Shown here piece by piece: positions 46,651-58,449 of a DNA stretch of 64,000 nucleotides (its first letter is position 1; each line of letters starts with the position of its first letter). The stretch covers positions 9,623,162 to 9,687,161 of the forward strand of contig BSQZ01000006.1 of NCBI GenBank assembly GCA_033239005.1, given 5' to 3'. A program made the translations under genes and the position numbers. The DNA is from Lamellibrachia satsuma. Taxonomy: Eukaryota > Annelida > Polychaeta > Sabellida > Siboglinidae. Under the pieces are notes generated by a model. It was not told where the DNA came from, ran no database searches, and saw only the letters and a list, made by a program, of their open reading frames with translations.

Positions 46651-47139
46651 CGCAGTAGTTATGTTGATGGGTCCTGTTGTCCAGGTGCCAGTGTCTGCAA
46701 ATGAAATACATGCTCCCCATCTTATTTAATATTCCTGTCCCATAGCGTTTTTTGCTAGCATATCTCGTTGCACACATTGATATCTATATTATTAATAGAG
46801 GATTGTCTACCGATAACATTACAGTGCATAACTGTAAAGCATACGTGAATACAACAATTCTGAGACGGGCTGCTCCCTTCGCAAGTGAAGGGCGGTCGCA
46901 GTTCGCGCACTTGTCACCGATACTGACAGGCGGCTTTAGGTCTAGCACTTTAGCTGCGACCAAAGAAGCGTCAAGCATCAACCGCGACTCATTTCAGACG
47001 CTGTATACCGGTGATTTGACGTCGATGAGAAGCTTTACCATAATCTTGCACACCATTTGTTTCCTGGGCGTTGGCAAGGTTGCGCTAATCGATGCACTTC
47101 CGTAGAAGATTTATGCAAATGAATTGTTGTTTACGCCAT

Positions 47140-47296
47140 CTTGGATTTTTAGTGAGCGAATTTGTAGATACATAATCCGGAAAAATCGCCGAGAAACTTT
47201 ACCATCGGAGGTTGACTGTGTATACGTAGTTTGTAGGAAGCCTTATCATGGCAACTACAGATGGTAAGCTCTCGACTACAGAAAGGATCGTAAAAT
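47140..47296 (+). CDS. Possible promoter and first exon, gene unknown
   Basis: A YY1-like GCCATCTTG at about 47138 is followed by an ATG at 47248 and an open frame of 16 codons (MATTDGKLSTTERIVK). It runs into a perfect GTAAGT donor at 47297; an earlier donor GTAAGC lies at 47264. This layout is typical of a short first coding exon. No later exon could be linked. The call is speculative. Confidence 0.2.
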
Positions 47297-47302
47297 GTAA
47301 GT

Positions 47303-48900
47303 ACGAATTGACAGCTATGTATCCTAACTGCGATTCTGAGCAGTCGGCCATTTGCTTCGGCTGTCAACACTGCACGGGATTGTTGATGAAATAAATGTTG
47401 GCTACTTAATTCGTATGCCACTGAATAAACACATGATACGTAATAATTGTATGTGTGGAACTGGTCGACAGGGTATTTTTACTGACATGAATTTCATTTT
47501 CCAGTTCTTGTAATTACAAAATTTGACGTGAAACGGTTCTGCCGGGTTAATCTTCCAGAAATTTGGTTAGGAACATTTATATAAATGTTGTATAACAAAT
47601 ATATTTATATGACGATTACATCAAGTCGATCATAACTTTGCTTTATGGCAGTTCTTTATCTCAACCTATACTTTGAATTTCGTAGTAATTTTTACGGTAT
47701 TTGGAAAATAGCATTTGGATTTGCGATTCTGCAATGCCCATTTGTATGACGTCCGTTGTAATTGTGTGAATTGTTTTGCAGTTCGTTGCTACGGCTTATG
47801 CTTATTTAGTAAAGTTAATGTCATTACAACAGCCAACCAAAATTATATGGAATTGTATCAGAGTTTATTGTTGGTTAAGCAGATTGAAGCTTTCAAGCTA
47901 TTGCATCAAAATTATGGGCATTATGATTATCCAGATCTATACATGGCTAGTTTTCACTTACACAAGTTGACATTGGTCATTGCTTTATATCAGAGTCAAC
48001 AGACTACAATTCTTTTACAATTTTGCAATTCAGTTTACCCCAATTCTCCTTTTTCTGCGCATTTGCTACCTGTCAAAATCTTGCATTAGAGACGTTGCTA
48101 AGTGGGACACGTTGTTGACAGTTGATGTAAACATAACAAATTTCACGTTAACGAATGAAAATGTATGCAACTATTCGCAGCGATCACCCCAGGAAAGTTA
48201 TCAACATTCAGTAATGGCCAAGCTGATGTTAATACATTCAATACCCTTTTTAAACCAGAATACCAATATGCGACTGCCTACAAATTCTATACGTGTATGA
48301 TGATGTGTGAAACCTCCTAATATTTGTATCAATGTGTTGATGATGACATCTTTTCATGAAACGTCTGTCCGTTGTTCGTTAATTGTAAGCATTTTTCTCA
48401 AAAACAACTTTTCTAACAATTTTTTTGCACTCCATCGATTAAATAATTGTTATTCGTTTAGAATATTGGTTTGCTCCGATTTTTTTTAAATGGTACATTC
48501 CCTTTAGCCGCATAGAAACAATGTTGTTAGACTTAAACACATGTATGCAGTTATTGCATTGCAAAAGGTTTGTGAGGTCATTATGAACATCGGAGGTCTC
48601 TGGATAACATGGATGAATACACGCAGTTAAATGACAGAGAAATGACTATGACTGTCATGTTATGAACCAACTATCACATGATCCCCTGCCCCTCTCATCT
48701 GTCCTGCTTCAGCTACCCTGGTTTTTGTTTTGGTGCAGATAGGTGAGCGCATAACAGCTATATATCAGGTTCTAGATGTTTGATTGATCACTTGTGTTAA
48801 GTTGTCAACAGTATTGTACACTAAATACCTTTTAACTGTGAGGGAATATATTTTATTCATAAAGATCTATCTGATAATACATATCATAAAAATGCTCTAG
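47303..48900. other. No supported gene
   Basis: AT-rich with short ORFs. The longest, 47715-48089 (plus), follows a weak acceptor-like run but has no family motif. Confidence 0.45.
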
Positions 48901-48908
48901 GTATAATT

Positions 48909-48960
48909 ATTGAACCTGGTCATTTCCCCATGGGATAGTATATTGACCCGGTATGGTATA
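48909..48960. repeat. Dispersed GGTCATTTCCCCATGG repeat, copy 1
   Basis: CCTGGTCATTTCCCCATGGG ... TATATTGACCCGG. Related copies at 55368-55430 (two units) and 57701-57745. Confidence 0.7.
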
Positions 48961-48964
48961 GAAA

Positions 48965-50305
48965 AGTGACCCCGGGCAGACCTTGGGCGGAAGTACTCGG
49001 TACATTTTTGAAGTACTCGTACAACTAATGAGTCTTGTACTCATACTCTATGTACTCAGATTTTATGAGTATATTAAGAGTACATCTGAGTAATTCATCA
49101 ATATATGCTGTGAAAATTAATTTATTTTGTTAACAGAATTAAATTTTCCTGAAGTATTTGAATGTTCAAAACTTTCCTGAAATATATGAATGTTCAACTA
49201 TTTTATTTTAAATACTTCTGATTACCCCCTTACCATCCTTAAAAATAGTACATGTGGTAAAACCACACATAGTACATTCTCCAATAACCATGACTATGAT
49301 ACCCAAAAAAAGGCAACAGACAGCATCTTTTATCAGTCAGAAACACACTGTTAAGTAAACAATTGTAGGCTACCAGTTCAGGCCATAATCCGTTTGTTTA
49401 ATTAAGCCACCATAAAGGGCCATTCATCAGTTAACCAAACAGATAGCCATGAAATGCATTTGATGCAGTGCTAATTGCTAAGAACTGCCAGCTGAGTATT
49501 CCTCTGTAGAAGTAAGGTGTCTCAAGTCAGACTGCCTCCTACACCAGTATAATCTGGTGCCTGCAGTCTGGTTAAAAAGTACAAAGGGGAATTTGGGCCT
49601 GTTGTATTGGCATGTGCATCTTCTCACCTCTACGCCTTCAAATGATGTACTTGTTTGTGGGGGAAGGGGGGTAATGTTTAGCCACTGGTAGACTAACTAC
49701 AAAGATATTGGTTTAATGGGTATTATTAGATCAAAGCATGTGGTTTATGAATTGTTAACTGCAGTTAAGAAGGGACTCCAAGCAAAAACTGATTTATGAG
49801 TTATACCATGTCTATATGTTTGTAAAATGGAGGGGTTTGTAAAAGGTAACCATATGTTTGGGGTTCCCATTTGTTTGTAGGGGTAGGCATTCGTTTGTCT
49901 TGAAGTATAAATAATATATATATTGTGATAAGCCATAATTATATTACGTGTCAATGGAGAACTTCTCTACTGTACAACGTCTGTTACAACTATTGGAAAT
50001 ATTTCCTAAAAGAAAAAATGCAACAAAATCTGTGACAGTGATTAATTTAAAATGATCCTTATTTACTTACTTGATTAGACCATATCTGACCCGCTCCACC
50101 AAAATCAGGAATAAGTGGGAAACGCTGAGCCTAGCTATTCCACTTAGAAGTGTGCGAAGGGGTGAATATGGCTGCGATGGCAGATTTTCAGGTGTTGATG
50201 TTTTTAATTAGCCTAACTATCCTACATTGCTGTCATCCTATTATAATGTCATAAAATGATTGATAACTTTTAAAAAATACGAAGTTTTTGAAAAAACTAT
50301 TAATA
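48965..50305. other. No gene seen
   Basis: It contains TACTCGTACTCAT-like low-complexity sequence at 49000-49090 and, at 50095-50117, GCTCCACCAAAATCAGGAAT, which recurs inverted at 53873-53895. Confidence 0.5.
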
Positions 50306-50307
50306 TC

Positions 50308-50311
50308 TTAA
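50308..50311. other. TTAA target duplication, left end of piggyBac
   Basis: TTAA immediately before CCCATTTTATCC. Pairs with 52920-52923. Confidence 0.85.
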
Positions 50312-52919
50312 CCCATTTTATCCTGAAGCTACTGCAGATGAGCTGCAACCAGTTCCTGAAGAAATCCAAGAAATCCTGTTTCAGCCTCAGAAAATGATAG
50401 TGCTTTTGTTGAAACGACTATAAGTTCACTATTTCTCAACCAATTTTCAAGTGTGATGCAACATTGTAAAGAAGATAAAACAAGCTTAGCACTGATATAG
50501 GTAACTTTGTGGTGATCTTATTTTTACTATATATGACAATGTGTGAAAGATGTGCCAATAAAATCGACTGAAATTGTTGTTTGTAATTTTTTTTGTTTTA
50601 ACTGATTTTTACTCCATGAAGGAAGCAACTTGTCAATGAGCAAGTTGTTCTGATATTATGGATAATTATCTCCAGAATAAAATGCAATAAAAATGGGAAA
50701 GATCTATCGGATAATAAATCTGCAGTGTGTGATTTTGTAGTAGGCCCGTACGAATTTATAAACATTAGAATAATGACATTTTGTATGTAAAACTACAGTT
50801 GACTACATCTGATGTTATTGTTCTTTTCAATAACTAGCAAGAATACAAATATAAAAGTAAAGTATTATAGAAGCATCTCATATCATGAAATGCATTATTT
50901 TATTATGTACATAAAGCAAAAAGACATTCATTCTAGTTATTACACAAAAACGAGTCCACGTCCACCCAGCACACTGGGTTCTCCTGTCATTTAGTCCTGC
51001 AAGTGCCTTCTGATGTGGTCAGCCACACAGGTTCCAGTTTGATGAACAGGTTCCTGGCACTGGCGGCATCCATACTTTGTCACACCACGGCGTTGATGTG
51101 GGCCCGCTCGAAGGGAGCACTCGCGACATGTCTTGTAACGTTCGTACATCGGCACGACCTCGTGGAGAGCTGTCGCTCGCTGGGGGGCATGTACTAGGGG
51201 GGCTGCTCGTGCTGACCTGACATCGCCGATCAGTTCCAGCGACAAATCTTCCACAAAGTCCTGGAAGAGAGGCCACTGCGCTGCTGCTTCCACAGGATTG
51301 GACTCTTTCGCGACGATGTACGCATTGTGCACAGCTACCATCTGCAGATAGAAGTAGAGCTGTCTCCACCACTTCTTTGACCTGTGGTTGATCAGATGGT
51401 ACCCAGTTATCTGATCGCACAAGTCCACGCCCTTCATGTGGACCTGATAGTCCGCTAGTGCCTTTGGCACAACGACAGGCGCACGCACACTCCCTGTGCG
51501 TTGCGTCGCTCCACGCTGCCACGTGCTGTTGGGTGGTGGTAGTTCGATAAGATCAGCACCGCCTTTGTGTCCATCCACACAGAACACATCAGGTCGTCCT
51601 TCTGCGCAACACGAAACTCTCCCCTGTGTAGGTTAACGTTTCGTAGTAGCAGATTCGCTGGCAAACCTCTGCGGTTAGCCCGTACAGTCCCGCAGGCGAG
51701 TAGACCAGGAGCACGCAGTGCTTCCAGCAGCTCAACCCCCGTATAGAAGTTGTCCATCATAACCTTCATGTAGCTGCCCTGCAGATCCTCGGTCAGCTCT
51801 GTCACAACACGGTAGGACAGACCATGCTCTTGCTGGCCAGCAACACGGCCTGTGTACACCTGGAAGTTACAGGTATATCCAGTGCTGCTTTCACAGAGTG
51901 ACCACACTTTCACCCCCCACTTGGTGGGCTTCGATGGCAGGTACTGTCGGAAGGCCAATCTTCCCTTGAATTTCACCATTGACTCGTCAATGGTAACATG
52001 TTCGTCAGGTATGTAGACATCCTTGAACACCTTGACAAGATGGTCGATATACCACCGTAGTTTCCACAGGGCGTCCGGCTCGGCAGGCTGCACGGTGTTG
52101 TCTTGCAGGTGGAAATACCGCCAAATGCTGTCGAAACGATCGCGAGACATCACCTGTGAGAAGCGTGTTTCATACAGCCACTTTATCTTCCTCCAGTAAT
52201 CGTGTCTGTGAGGAAGCCGCAAAACCCCCATTGACAACGTCAGCCCGACAAACGCTTTCAGCACCGGGACAGTGACCGGGTCCCATCGAGGGGCCGACGG
52301 CGGTAGCGGGTTGGCAGCTCGTTGTTGCTCGGCATAGCGGTTGCTTTCTTCCATCATTCTCTGCCACATAGCGTCATCGAAGAAGAAGTCGAAGTAGTCG
52401 ATAGCTCTCGCCTCGGGTGGGTGCTGAATTTCTGAGCCCGGAATCAGCCGGAACGCTGGCTCACGAACTGGGCGAAAATTGGCGCTGTTTTCGATCCAGG
52501 CCACGTCGAAGCCCTCGAAGTCCGACAAATCTTCGTCTTCGTCATCGAACATTGCATCTTCTGCTTCCCCTGGGCCGTCTGAATCGAGAACAGTATCATT
52601 CTCGTCGTCATAAACACCTTCAAAATCACTTCCATCGCTAACATCGTTCTCCGCCATCTTTTCTTTGTCTCGTGAATTCGGAAACTGTGCACGGGGTGCT
52701 CACTTGGCACGCCAGTTAACCAATCGGCGGCTTCAATTTGGGTTTCCCCATCGCCATCCAATGAAAGCCAAGATGTTGGCCTATTTATATATGGAACTTC
52801 CAATAGGACTGCGATATGCTAATAGCCGGGATTTCCCCCACAATGACGAACTACGACTAGAATCGTATTCCGGATACAAAGGGTAACTACGACTAGAATC
52901 GTATTCTGGATACAATGGG
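50312..52919 (-). mobile_element. piggyBac transposon, complete with both ends
   Basis: A 2608-bp element between TTAA at 50308-50311 and TTAA at 52920-52923. The ends read inward CCCATTTTATCCTGAAG (left) and CCCATTGTATCCAGAAT (right), 14 of 17 identical, starting with the CCC typical of piggyBac. The right end has the terminal motif twice in tandem (two 36-base units, 52849-52884 and 52885-52920, two mismatches); the left end has one. It carries one transposase gene on the minus strand. Ends and target sites are intact, but the transposase frame is broken once, so the copy looks recent yet not autonomous. Confidence 0.9.
50991..52657 (-). pseudogene. piggyBac transposase, one frameshift
   Basis: The minus-strand start ATG at 52657 opens a 400-codon frame. 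A second frame, 51480 or so to 50991, supplies the rest, giving about 550 residues in all, the usual family size. It has an acidic N-terminus (residues 1-55), then the DDE_Tnp_1_7-type core with the first catalytic Asp in VTIDESMVKFKGR (D224) and the second in MMDNFYTG (D302). The third lies in MKGVDLCDQ in the second frame, followed by RSKKWWRQLYFYL. The C-terminus has a Cys/His-rich zinc domain (CRECS ... CRQCQEPVHQTGTC). The transposase cuts at TTAA and pastes without scars. The only lesion seen is a one-base frame change at about 51465-51480 (near CGTGCGCCTGTCGTTGTGCC), between WMDTK...ARGSV and PKALADYQVHM. It could be a real mutation or an assembly error. Confidence 0.9.
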
Positions 52920-52923
52920 TTAA
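52920..52923. other. TTAA target duplication, right end of piggyBac
   Basis: TTAA immediately after the terminal GGATACAATGGG. Confidence 0.85.
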
Positions 52924-53139
52924 TGAACAAACACAAAGGAAACTTCGCTCAAATCAGATGTATTGTATCCACTACACATCGCGTCCACCCCTGCCATATT
53001 GATATTGTTGGAAAGCTGATCTATTATGGGATGTATTTACTCAGTCATATTACTACATAACTAGTCAGATAGGTTTAAAACAGAACCCAAACATAAACAA
53101 ACCACGTTATTCATTGACTAATAATGAGGGCGTAATCAC

Positions 53140-53442
53140 GTGAAACATATTACAATGGCTGATTGGCTCAGCTAGAAATGCGCATGCTTTGAACATTGGA
53201 ATGTGACCTCTACCCCACGTGCGAAGCCATCTTTGTTTTGGTTTGAGTTTAATGCACAGAGACTTATATCAAATCTATGTTTATTAATTGGAATGTGACC
53301 TCTACCCCACGTGCAAACCCATCTTTGTTTTGGTTTGAGTTTAATGCACAGAGACTTATATCAAATCTACGTTTATTAATACATTATTTAATTGCTGTTG
53401 ACTGGGGAACTTAGTTGAGTCGGATCAAATAGCGACAGTGAA
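53140..53442 (+). promoter_or_regulatory. Promoter-like region with 92-bp tandem duplication
   Basis: It holds a CCAAT-type GATTGGCT (about 53161), an NRF1-like GCGCATGC (53180), and two tandem 92-base units (53197-53288 and 53289-53380). Each has an E-box CACGTG and CCATCTTTG. An ATG at 53443 opens a 70-codon frame (MKTISESKSDKEDYNR ...) on the plus strand. The motif cluster and position suggest a promoter with a first exon. No later exon was linked. Confidence 0.35.
53197..53380. repeat. 92-bp tandem duplication
   Basis: Two near-identical units beginning TGGAATGTGACCTCTACCCC and ending TATATCAAATCTAYGTTTATTAAT, with only three or four differences. Confidence 0.95.
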
Positions 53443-53659
53443 ATGAAAACCATTTCTGAGAGCAAAAGTGACAAGGAAGACTATAATCGAGCGACAGTTG
53501 ACACCGACAGTTTCGAGCAAGTAGACGGACAGCTTGGCAGCAACGTCGCTGAGAATGCCATATCTTGCGAAATTTCACAGCTATCGAAATGGAATTCGAC
53601 CAATATATCCGTGTTGATGTGTACTATAACAGTGCAAAATTTCACCTTCATATGATGTG

Positions 53660-54485
53660 CCTTTGTTATTGAAATGTATGAATATATGTTAGTAAACTTC
53701 AAACTTCTGTTTTTCTTAGATTTGTTTTTCATCAAATGATCCAGGGGACCTTCTCTTTATCAAACGATAACTCGTCAACTAATAGAGCTTGGTAGTTGCC
53801 TTTGGCACCATTGGAAAGCTCATACAATTGTCTTTCATGTGGTACCTTTATCTCAAAATGTAATTTTCCGACTTATTCCTGATTTTGGTGGAGCTGGTAA
53901 CATCTGAGGACTCCAGATGTGGAGGACCCCTAACTGACCCATGATTGCAATTGCTAACAATGACTCAAGTGCTTCATAACAATGAACTCCATGTGGGATC
54001 AGTGAAATCATGAGACATGCAGCATGTCCCATGAAGCCACCAGACATGCTAGTCTGGGTCTAAGGGAGCAGGGACTGAGGGAACAGAAATAAGAGAAATG
54101 CAAAACAAAGAAATGTAGCCAGTGTGTTGTCAGGTAACAAATCCTGTTGGTTGTTTTGTTTTACTTACATGGAGGCAACCCGTTCATGTTTATTCGGTGC
54201 AATGGCAAATAGATGATGGATGCCAATTGAATAAATGCCAATGAAGTTAATGTTATTGTTGATGAAATAAAGATGAACATTTCATCAACTGCCATTGCAT
54301 ATTCATATGCTAAGTTATATAAATTAGATTAATGAATAATTTTTAATATATAATGTTAATTAATATACCCATTGCTATGTAGTAGGACAAGCTATGACTG
54401 TTGCTAGGCAACTGGTCACCCAAGAAATAACTGGATGGTACCATTAAAATCATTGTGGTTGATTTAGTAGGGGTAGGTAAGCCTA
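53660..54485. other. No gene seen
   Basis: Anonymous, with the inverted 23-base repeat partner at 53873-53895. Confidence 0.5.
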
Positions 54486-54489
54486 GATT

Positions 54490-55080
54490 TTTTCAAGAGT
54501 CAATATCAATAGCACAAATGTGATATTCTGGTATTTTTGCAGCCATCTTGCCATATCGGCGAAGGTAAATATTTAATAATTTGTAATCGCTGCCCCAGAA
54601 AAAACTATATTTTGACACCAAAATTATAGCACTATGTGACGTAGTTCTGAAGTTATGGAAGCAATTGCCTTTGATGGGGTCCATCTTTAACATAGTGGAT
54701 GTGAATGTCAACGAAGGTCAAACCTATAAATATTAATTTGCTGCCCCGAAAATCTATATTTTGACACCAACATTACGGCTCTAGGTGATGTAGGTCTTAA
54801 GATAAAATGACCACCATCTTTAAAGATGTAGGGTATTAATGTCGGACAAGGTCAAAAGTAAACTATTTGAAATCTGTGCCCCCAAAAGCTTATATTTTAA
54901 CACCAAAATTACAACTCTCTTCTTCTTCGGGGTACGAGTCAACCCATTCTTCAAAGCTTATATATTATATGTGATGCAGATCTTAAGATATGAGGAAAAT
55001 AATTTTTTGCAGCCATTTTAAAAATGGCCATCAACACAGACCTAGGTCAAATCTGAGATGGCCCAAAGTCTAAATTTGTT
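54490..55080. repeat. Diverged tandem repeats of roughly 130 bp
   Basis: Four or so units sharing TATATTTTGACACCAAAATT, a GCTCTAGGTGATGTAGKTCT-like stretch and GCAGCCATTTTRAAAATGG-like ends. Considerable divergence implies an old array. Confidence 0.7.
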
Positions 55081-55367
55081 CGCATTGGTGATTTCTAAAA
55101 TGTCATGCTTTTATCAACAAGTGCATGATTTTTCAGCTTTGTACTGAACTAAATGCAACATTTTTTATTTTAACATGATACATACAAACCAAAACTGTAA
55201 AGAGATTGCATACGTGCCCATATTATTTTTACGTGCCCATATTATTTTTACGTTGCAATCTGAACAACAAATAATTAGTAACGGGGGTCACAATTCTATA
55301 GAGGGAGTCACTTTTATATTATAGTGACCAGAGGGTAATTTTTTATGGGGGTTACTTTACTATCTCA

Positions 55368-55430
55368 CACCGGGTCATTTCCCTATGGCATGGTATATTG
55401 ACCCAGGTCATTTCCTCATGGCATGGTGTC
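55368..55430. repeat. Dispersed GGTCATTTCCCCATGG repeat, copies 2 and 3
   Basis: CGGGTCATTTCCCTATGGCA then CAGGTCATTTCCTCATGGCA, two units separated by TGGTATATTGACC. Confidence 0.75.
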
Positions 55431-55536
55431 AGGGGTTCATCCAGGAAAAAAATTTTGCCAGTCCAAAATGTTTGTAGAATGTTACAAAATGCGTGTGCAC
55501 GCTTGATTGCGCGCTCGGTCGCACGATCAAAAATGT

Positions 55537-55585
55537 AAGTATAATATATATATATATATATATATAATCATGCTATAACAATACG

Positions 55586-55620
<35 letters not shown>
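55537..55620. repeat. Two (TA)n runs
   Basis: Alternating TA at about 55545-55566 and 55591-55618, with a short unique spacer. Confidence 0.9.
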
Positions 55621-55622
<2 letters not shown>

Positions 55623-55981
55623 CTTACTTACACAATCATTTTAACTACATCTTAACAGACAAGGGTAACTATCAATACATTTACCTGTACATATTGTGTG
55701 CATCATAAATACTAATAATTCAAAATAACAACTGACAAACAAAGATACGTTCTTCTAACGTGAGTCCATTCAGTGCCTGGGAACACTGTACCACCCACAG
55801 TTAAAACATCATAGCTTTGCTAATTATCATCATAAAAGTATGAATGAAGTAACATTTTGTTTGTTGCTAAGATCCTATTTTCTACAATAGAATGATAATA
55901 ACTACAACACATTATTTAATCATGGGAGCATTACTATCTGAAATTTAATTTCATCACAACTGAAAGCAAAGATAGACCAAC

Positions 55982-57370
55982 TTCACCCTGCTACTATACA
56001 ATTTTTGAGTGGTTGAATGTCCCTACATCCAGTGGTGAAAATGTAGCTAAAGATGTAAGCTATACAGTAAAGTAAACCTGAATCAAATACAGTCGCGCCT
56101 CGTTATAACGCGCCCCGTTATTATGCGGATTCGGATATAACGCGGTCGGTCGTGGACCCCAAATTTTTGCCGCTAGGGGAAAATGTCAAATGGGCCCGCT
56201 TAAACCTACTTAGAATTGCTTTGACAATTCTCAAGAAACATTAGGTGAACGATGTCAATGAACGAGTATCAATGTGTTGTTTGTTTTGCGGTGCCGCCGA
56301 CATCAATCGCTGTCGTGGCTTCTCTTCGACGGCTTGTAAATTGCAATCGAGATTCACAAATATGCCTCGCGTAAGAATCAGATCAACCGTTTTAAATGCA
56401 TTTAATATGCGGTACCAACATAACACTTGGGTGAAATTACATGCTTCCATTACATCGTAAATTTAATCGTTTTCGCGACGCGAAACCAACACGCCAAATT
56501 CCTAACCCAAGGCTCTACCGATGGCGAAAATACGAATTCGTCATCCGCATATGAAATGATGAATCGATGTTAAGTGGTGCGTAATAAATTTATGCTTCGG
56601 TCGAGATCGGTTGAAAGACGAAGTGAAACAATTATTAATTCTACCTATTGTCTTTTTCTGTGTTTTATCAGCTTGCATACTGCGTTTGTCAAATCATATA
56701 CGTTTTCGGCCGCTCAGGTCCAGGTTATTATTTTCTATTCGTAGGTCTGGCGGTCCAGTACGTCATCATCGTAGTAGATCTAGTCCATAACGGTATACGT
56801 ACATGTGTTTTATTCAGTTCAAGAGTCAAAAGGGCGTGACATTTAAAATAATACACGTTGATGCTAGTATACTCGTTTAATAAGTTCCATAAACTGCATA
56901 TTGCCGTATAAGACAATGCTGTAAGCACACGGGGTTTCGACAGGGTTCATGAACTTGGTGCAGCGGGCGGTGGTCGCTGTTGTTTAGTAGCTCCCTGGTG
57001 GCAGATATGAGAACACCTAACGCGCCTCGCTTACAACGCGGTCCGGAGTCGTGGACCCCGACTACCGCGTTATAACGAGGCGCAACTGTATGTTGAACAG
57101 TTTTGTTTCCATCACGTTGTATGTAGAACCATGTTAAACGTTGATGAATTTTAAAATGAGTATCAAAACAGAGAGCAAAAAATAAACATATTTCACCCTG
57201 CTACTAGATAATTTATGAGTGGCTGAATGTCCCCATATCCAGTGGGACTAATGTAGCCATATGTGTAAGCTTTAACATAAAGTAAACCTGAATCAAATGT
57301 GTTGAACAGTATTTGTTGTATGATGTTTTATGTAGAAACATGTAAAATCGTTAAATTCTGTTTGTTTTGG
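55982..57370. repeat. ~209-bp tandem repeat, two units, split by a Tigger-like element
   Basis: TTCACCCTGCTACTA, TCCAGTGG and AGTAAACCTGAATCAAA occur at 55982-56087 and again at 57192-57297. After removing the 999-bp insertion and one TA, the period is about 209. TGTTGAACAG follows both units. Confidence 0.8.
56090..57088 (+). mobile_element. Tigger/pogo-like non-autonomous element, copy 2
   Basis: A 999-bp element between TA at 56088-56089 and TA at 57089-57090. Ends CAGTCGCGCCTCGTTATAAC and, inverted, CAGTTGCGCCTCGTTATAAC differ at one position. Inner inverted blocks contain CGCGGT and TCGTGGACCCC. The interior matches 33023-33975 in the opposite orientation. No transposase ORF. The adjoining tandem unit shows the site without the element. 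Confidence 0.85.
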
Positions 57371-57589
57371 GTTTCACCACACACTTCAAAGATGTTGAGT
57401 GGCGGGTGGATACAATGTAATTACTGGCAGGCGGGCGCGGGGACGGCTTCCAAGAAAATTATATTGGCTTGACCTATTTCTCACAATTTGTCTGAATTTG
57501 CCAGTCAACTGAATTTACCACTTGTTGTAGTTAGCATTGCGTTGGATAATAATGTCAGATTATAAAAAACGACACGGACGACGGGCTAG

Positions 57590-57690
57590 CCCGTCCAACC
57601 CGTCCAACCCGTCCAATATAAATCTTTACCCGTCCAAAAATGCACTTAACGCATTTTACCCATCCAAAAGACGGGTGGACGGGTCTGTGG
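57590..57690. repeat. Degenerate CCCGTCCAA repeat
   Basis: CCCGTCCAA occurs four or five times, then inverted as GACGGGTGGACGGGT, forming an imperfect foldback. Confidence 0.65.
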
Positions 57691-57700
57691 ATGAGTCTAT

Positions 57701-57745
57701 GCATGGTGTATTGACCTGGGTCATTTCCCCATGGCATGGTATATA
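57701..57745. repeat. Dispersed GGTCATTTCCCCATGG repeat, copy 4
   Basis: ATTGACCTGGGTCATTTCCC then CATGGCATGGTATATA. Confidence 0.7.
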
Positions 57746-57870
57746 TAGTAATCATAGAAATCAACAAAAACAAATACTTATTTTTCAATAGATTGTTTTA
57801 CATTTAAATATGTACGCGTAAATAAAAAGACTTGCCTTTTAGATAAAAAAACAAGTGGAAAATAGGTACT

Positions 57871-57932
57871 CGTCTGGGGTACTAGTGCTAGCCTGGGGCA
57901 CTAGTGCTAGCCTGGGGCACTAGTGCTAGCTA
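57871..57932. repeat. 19-bp tandem triplet with nested palindromes
   Basis: Three copies of CTGGGGCACTAGTGCTAGC (first with T for C). GCACTAGTGC and GCTAGC are palindromes inside each unit. Confidence 0.9.
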
Positions 57933-57934
57933 AA

Positions 57935-58445
57935 TGTTACTCATCCCCAGACATTTCTACTCACCTTGGCCGAGGGGGCGAGCATTAAGTTCTATCCCTG
58001 ATATGACATGTTGTCTGTCAACGAAAAACACTCGGTCGAATAATTCGTTGACAACAGCCGGCTGCTTCGATGCCATAGCTAGCCCCGATTATGCAGTCTG
58101 TTATATGGCATCACCATTTGTTGCACACACAATTCCCGGCAGAGACGAGAACATATACCTTATGAACGGGAATAAAATTTGGCATGAATATAATTTAAAA
58201 TTATTGATTACACAAGAATTGATCGGATTTATGAACCAACCATTCATCAACAAAATTGTTTGATTGGAACAATACTGCAGTGCTTCATGTTTGAAAACAA
58301 CAGGCGAGCGATAAATCGCTCTCCTAAATATGCCAAATTAATTTAGGTGTGCGACTTGTTGTAATATGTACTTGTTGTCACTGTAGCTTTTGTATAACAA
58401 AATTAATGTTTACTTTAGTAAACCCCATACATTACAATTGGTGAA
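57935..58445. other. No gene seen
   Basis: An ORF at 57934-58263 (plus) lacks any recognised motif. Confidence 0.45.
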
Positions 58446-58449
58446 ACGT

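Noticed and set aside
46752..47105. 117-codon ORF and its overlapping minus-strand ORF as genes
   Set aside because: Both strands are open, no motif is recognised, and no splice-linked partner exists.
51019..51522. 167-codon minus-strand ORF in the piggyBac element
   Set aside because: It is the third reading frame over the transposase C-terminus; the catalytic GVDLCDQ motif and zinc domain are in the other frame.
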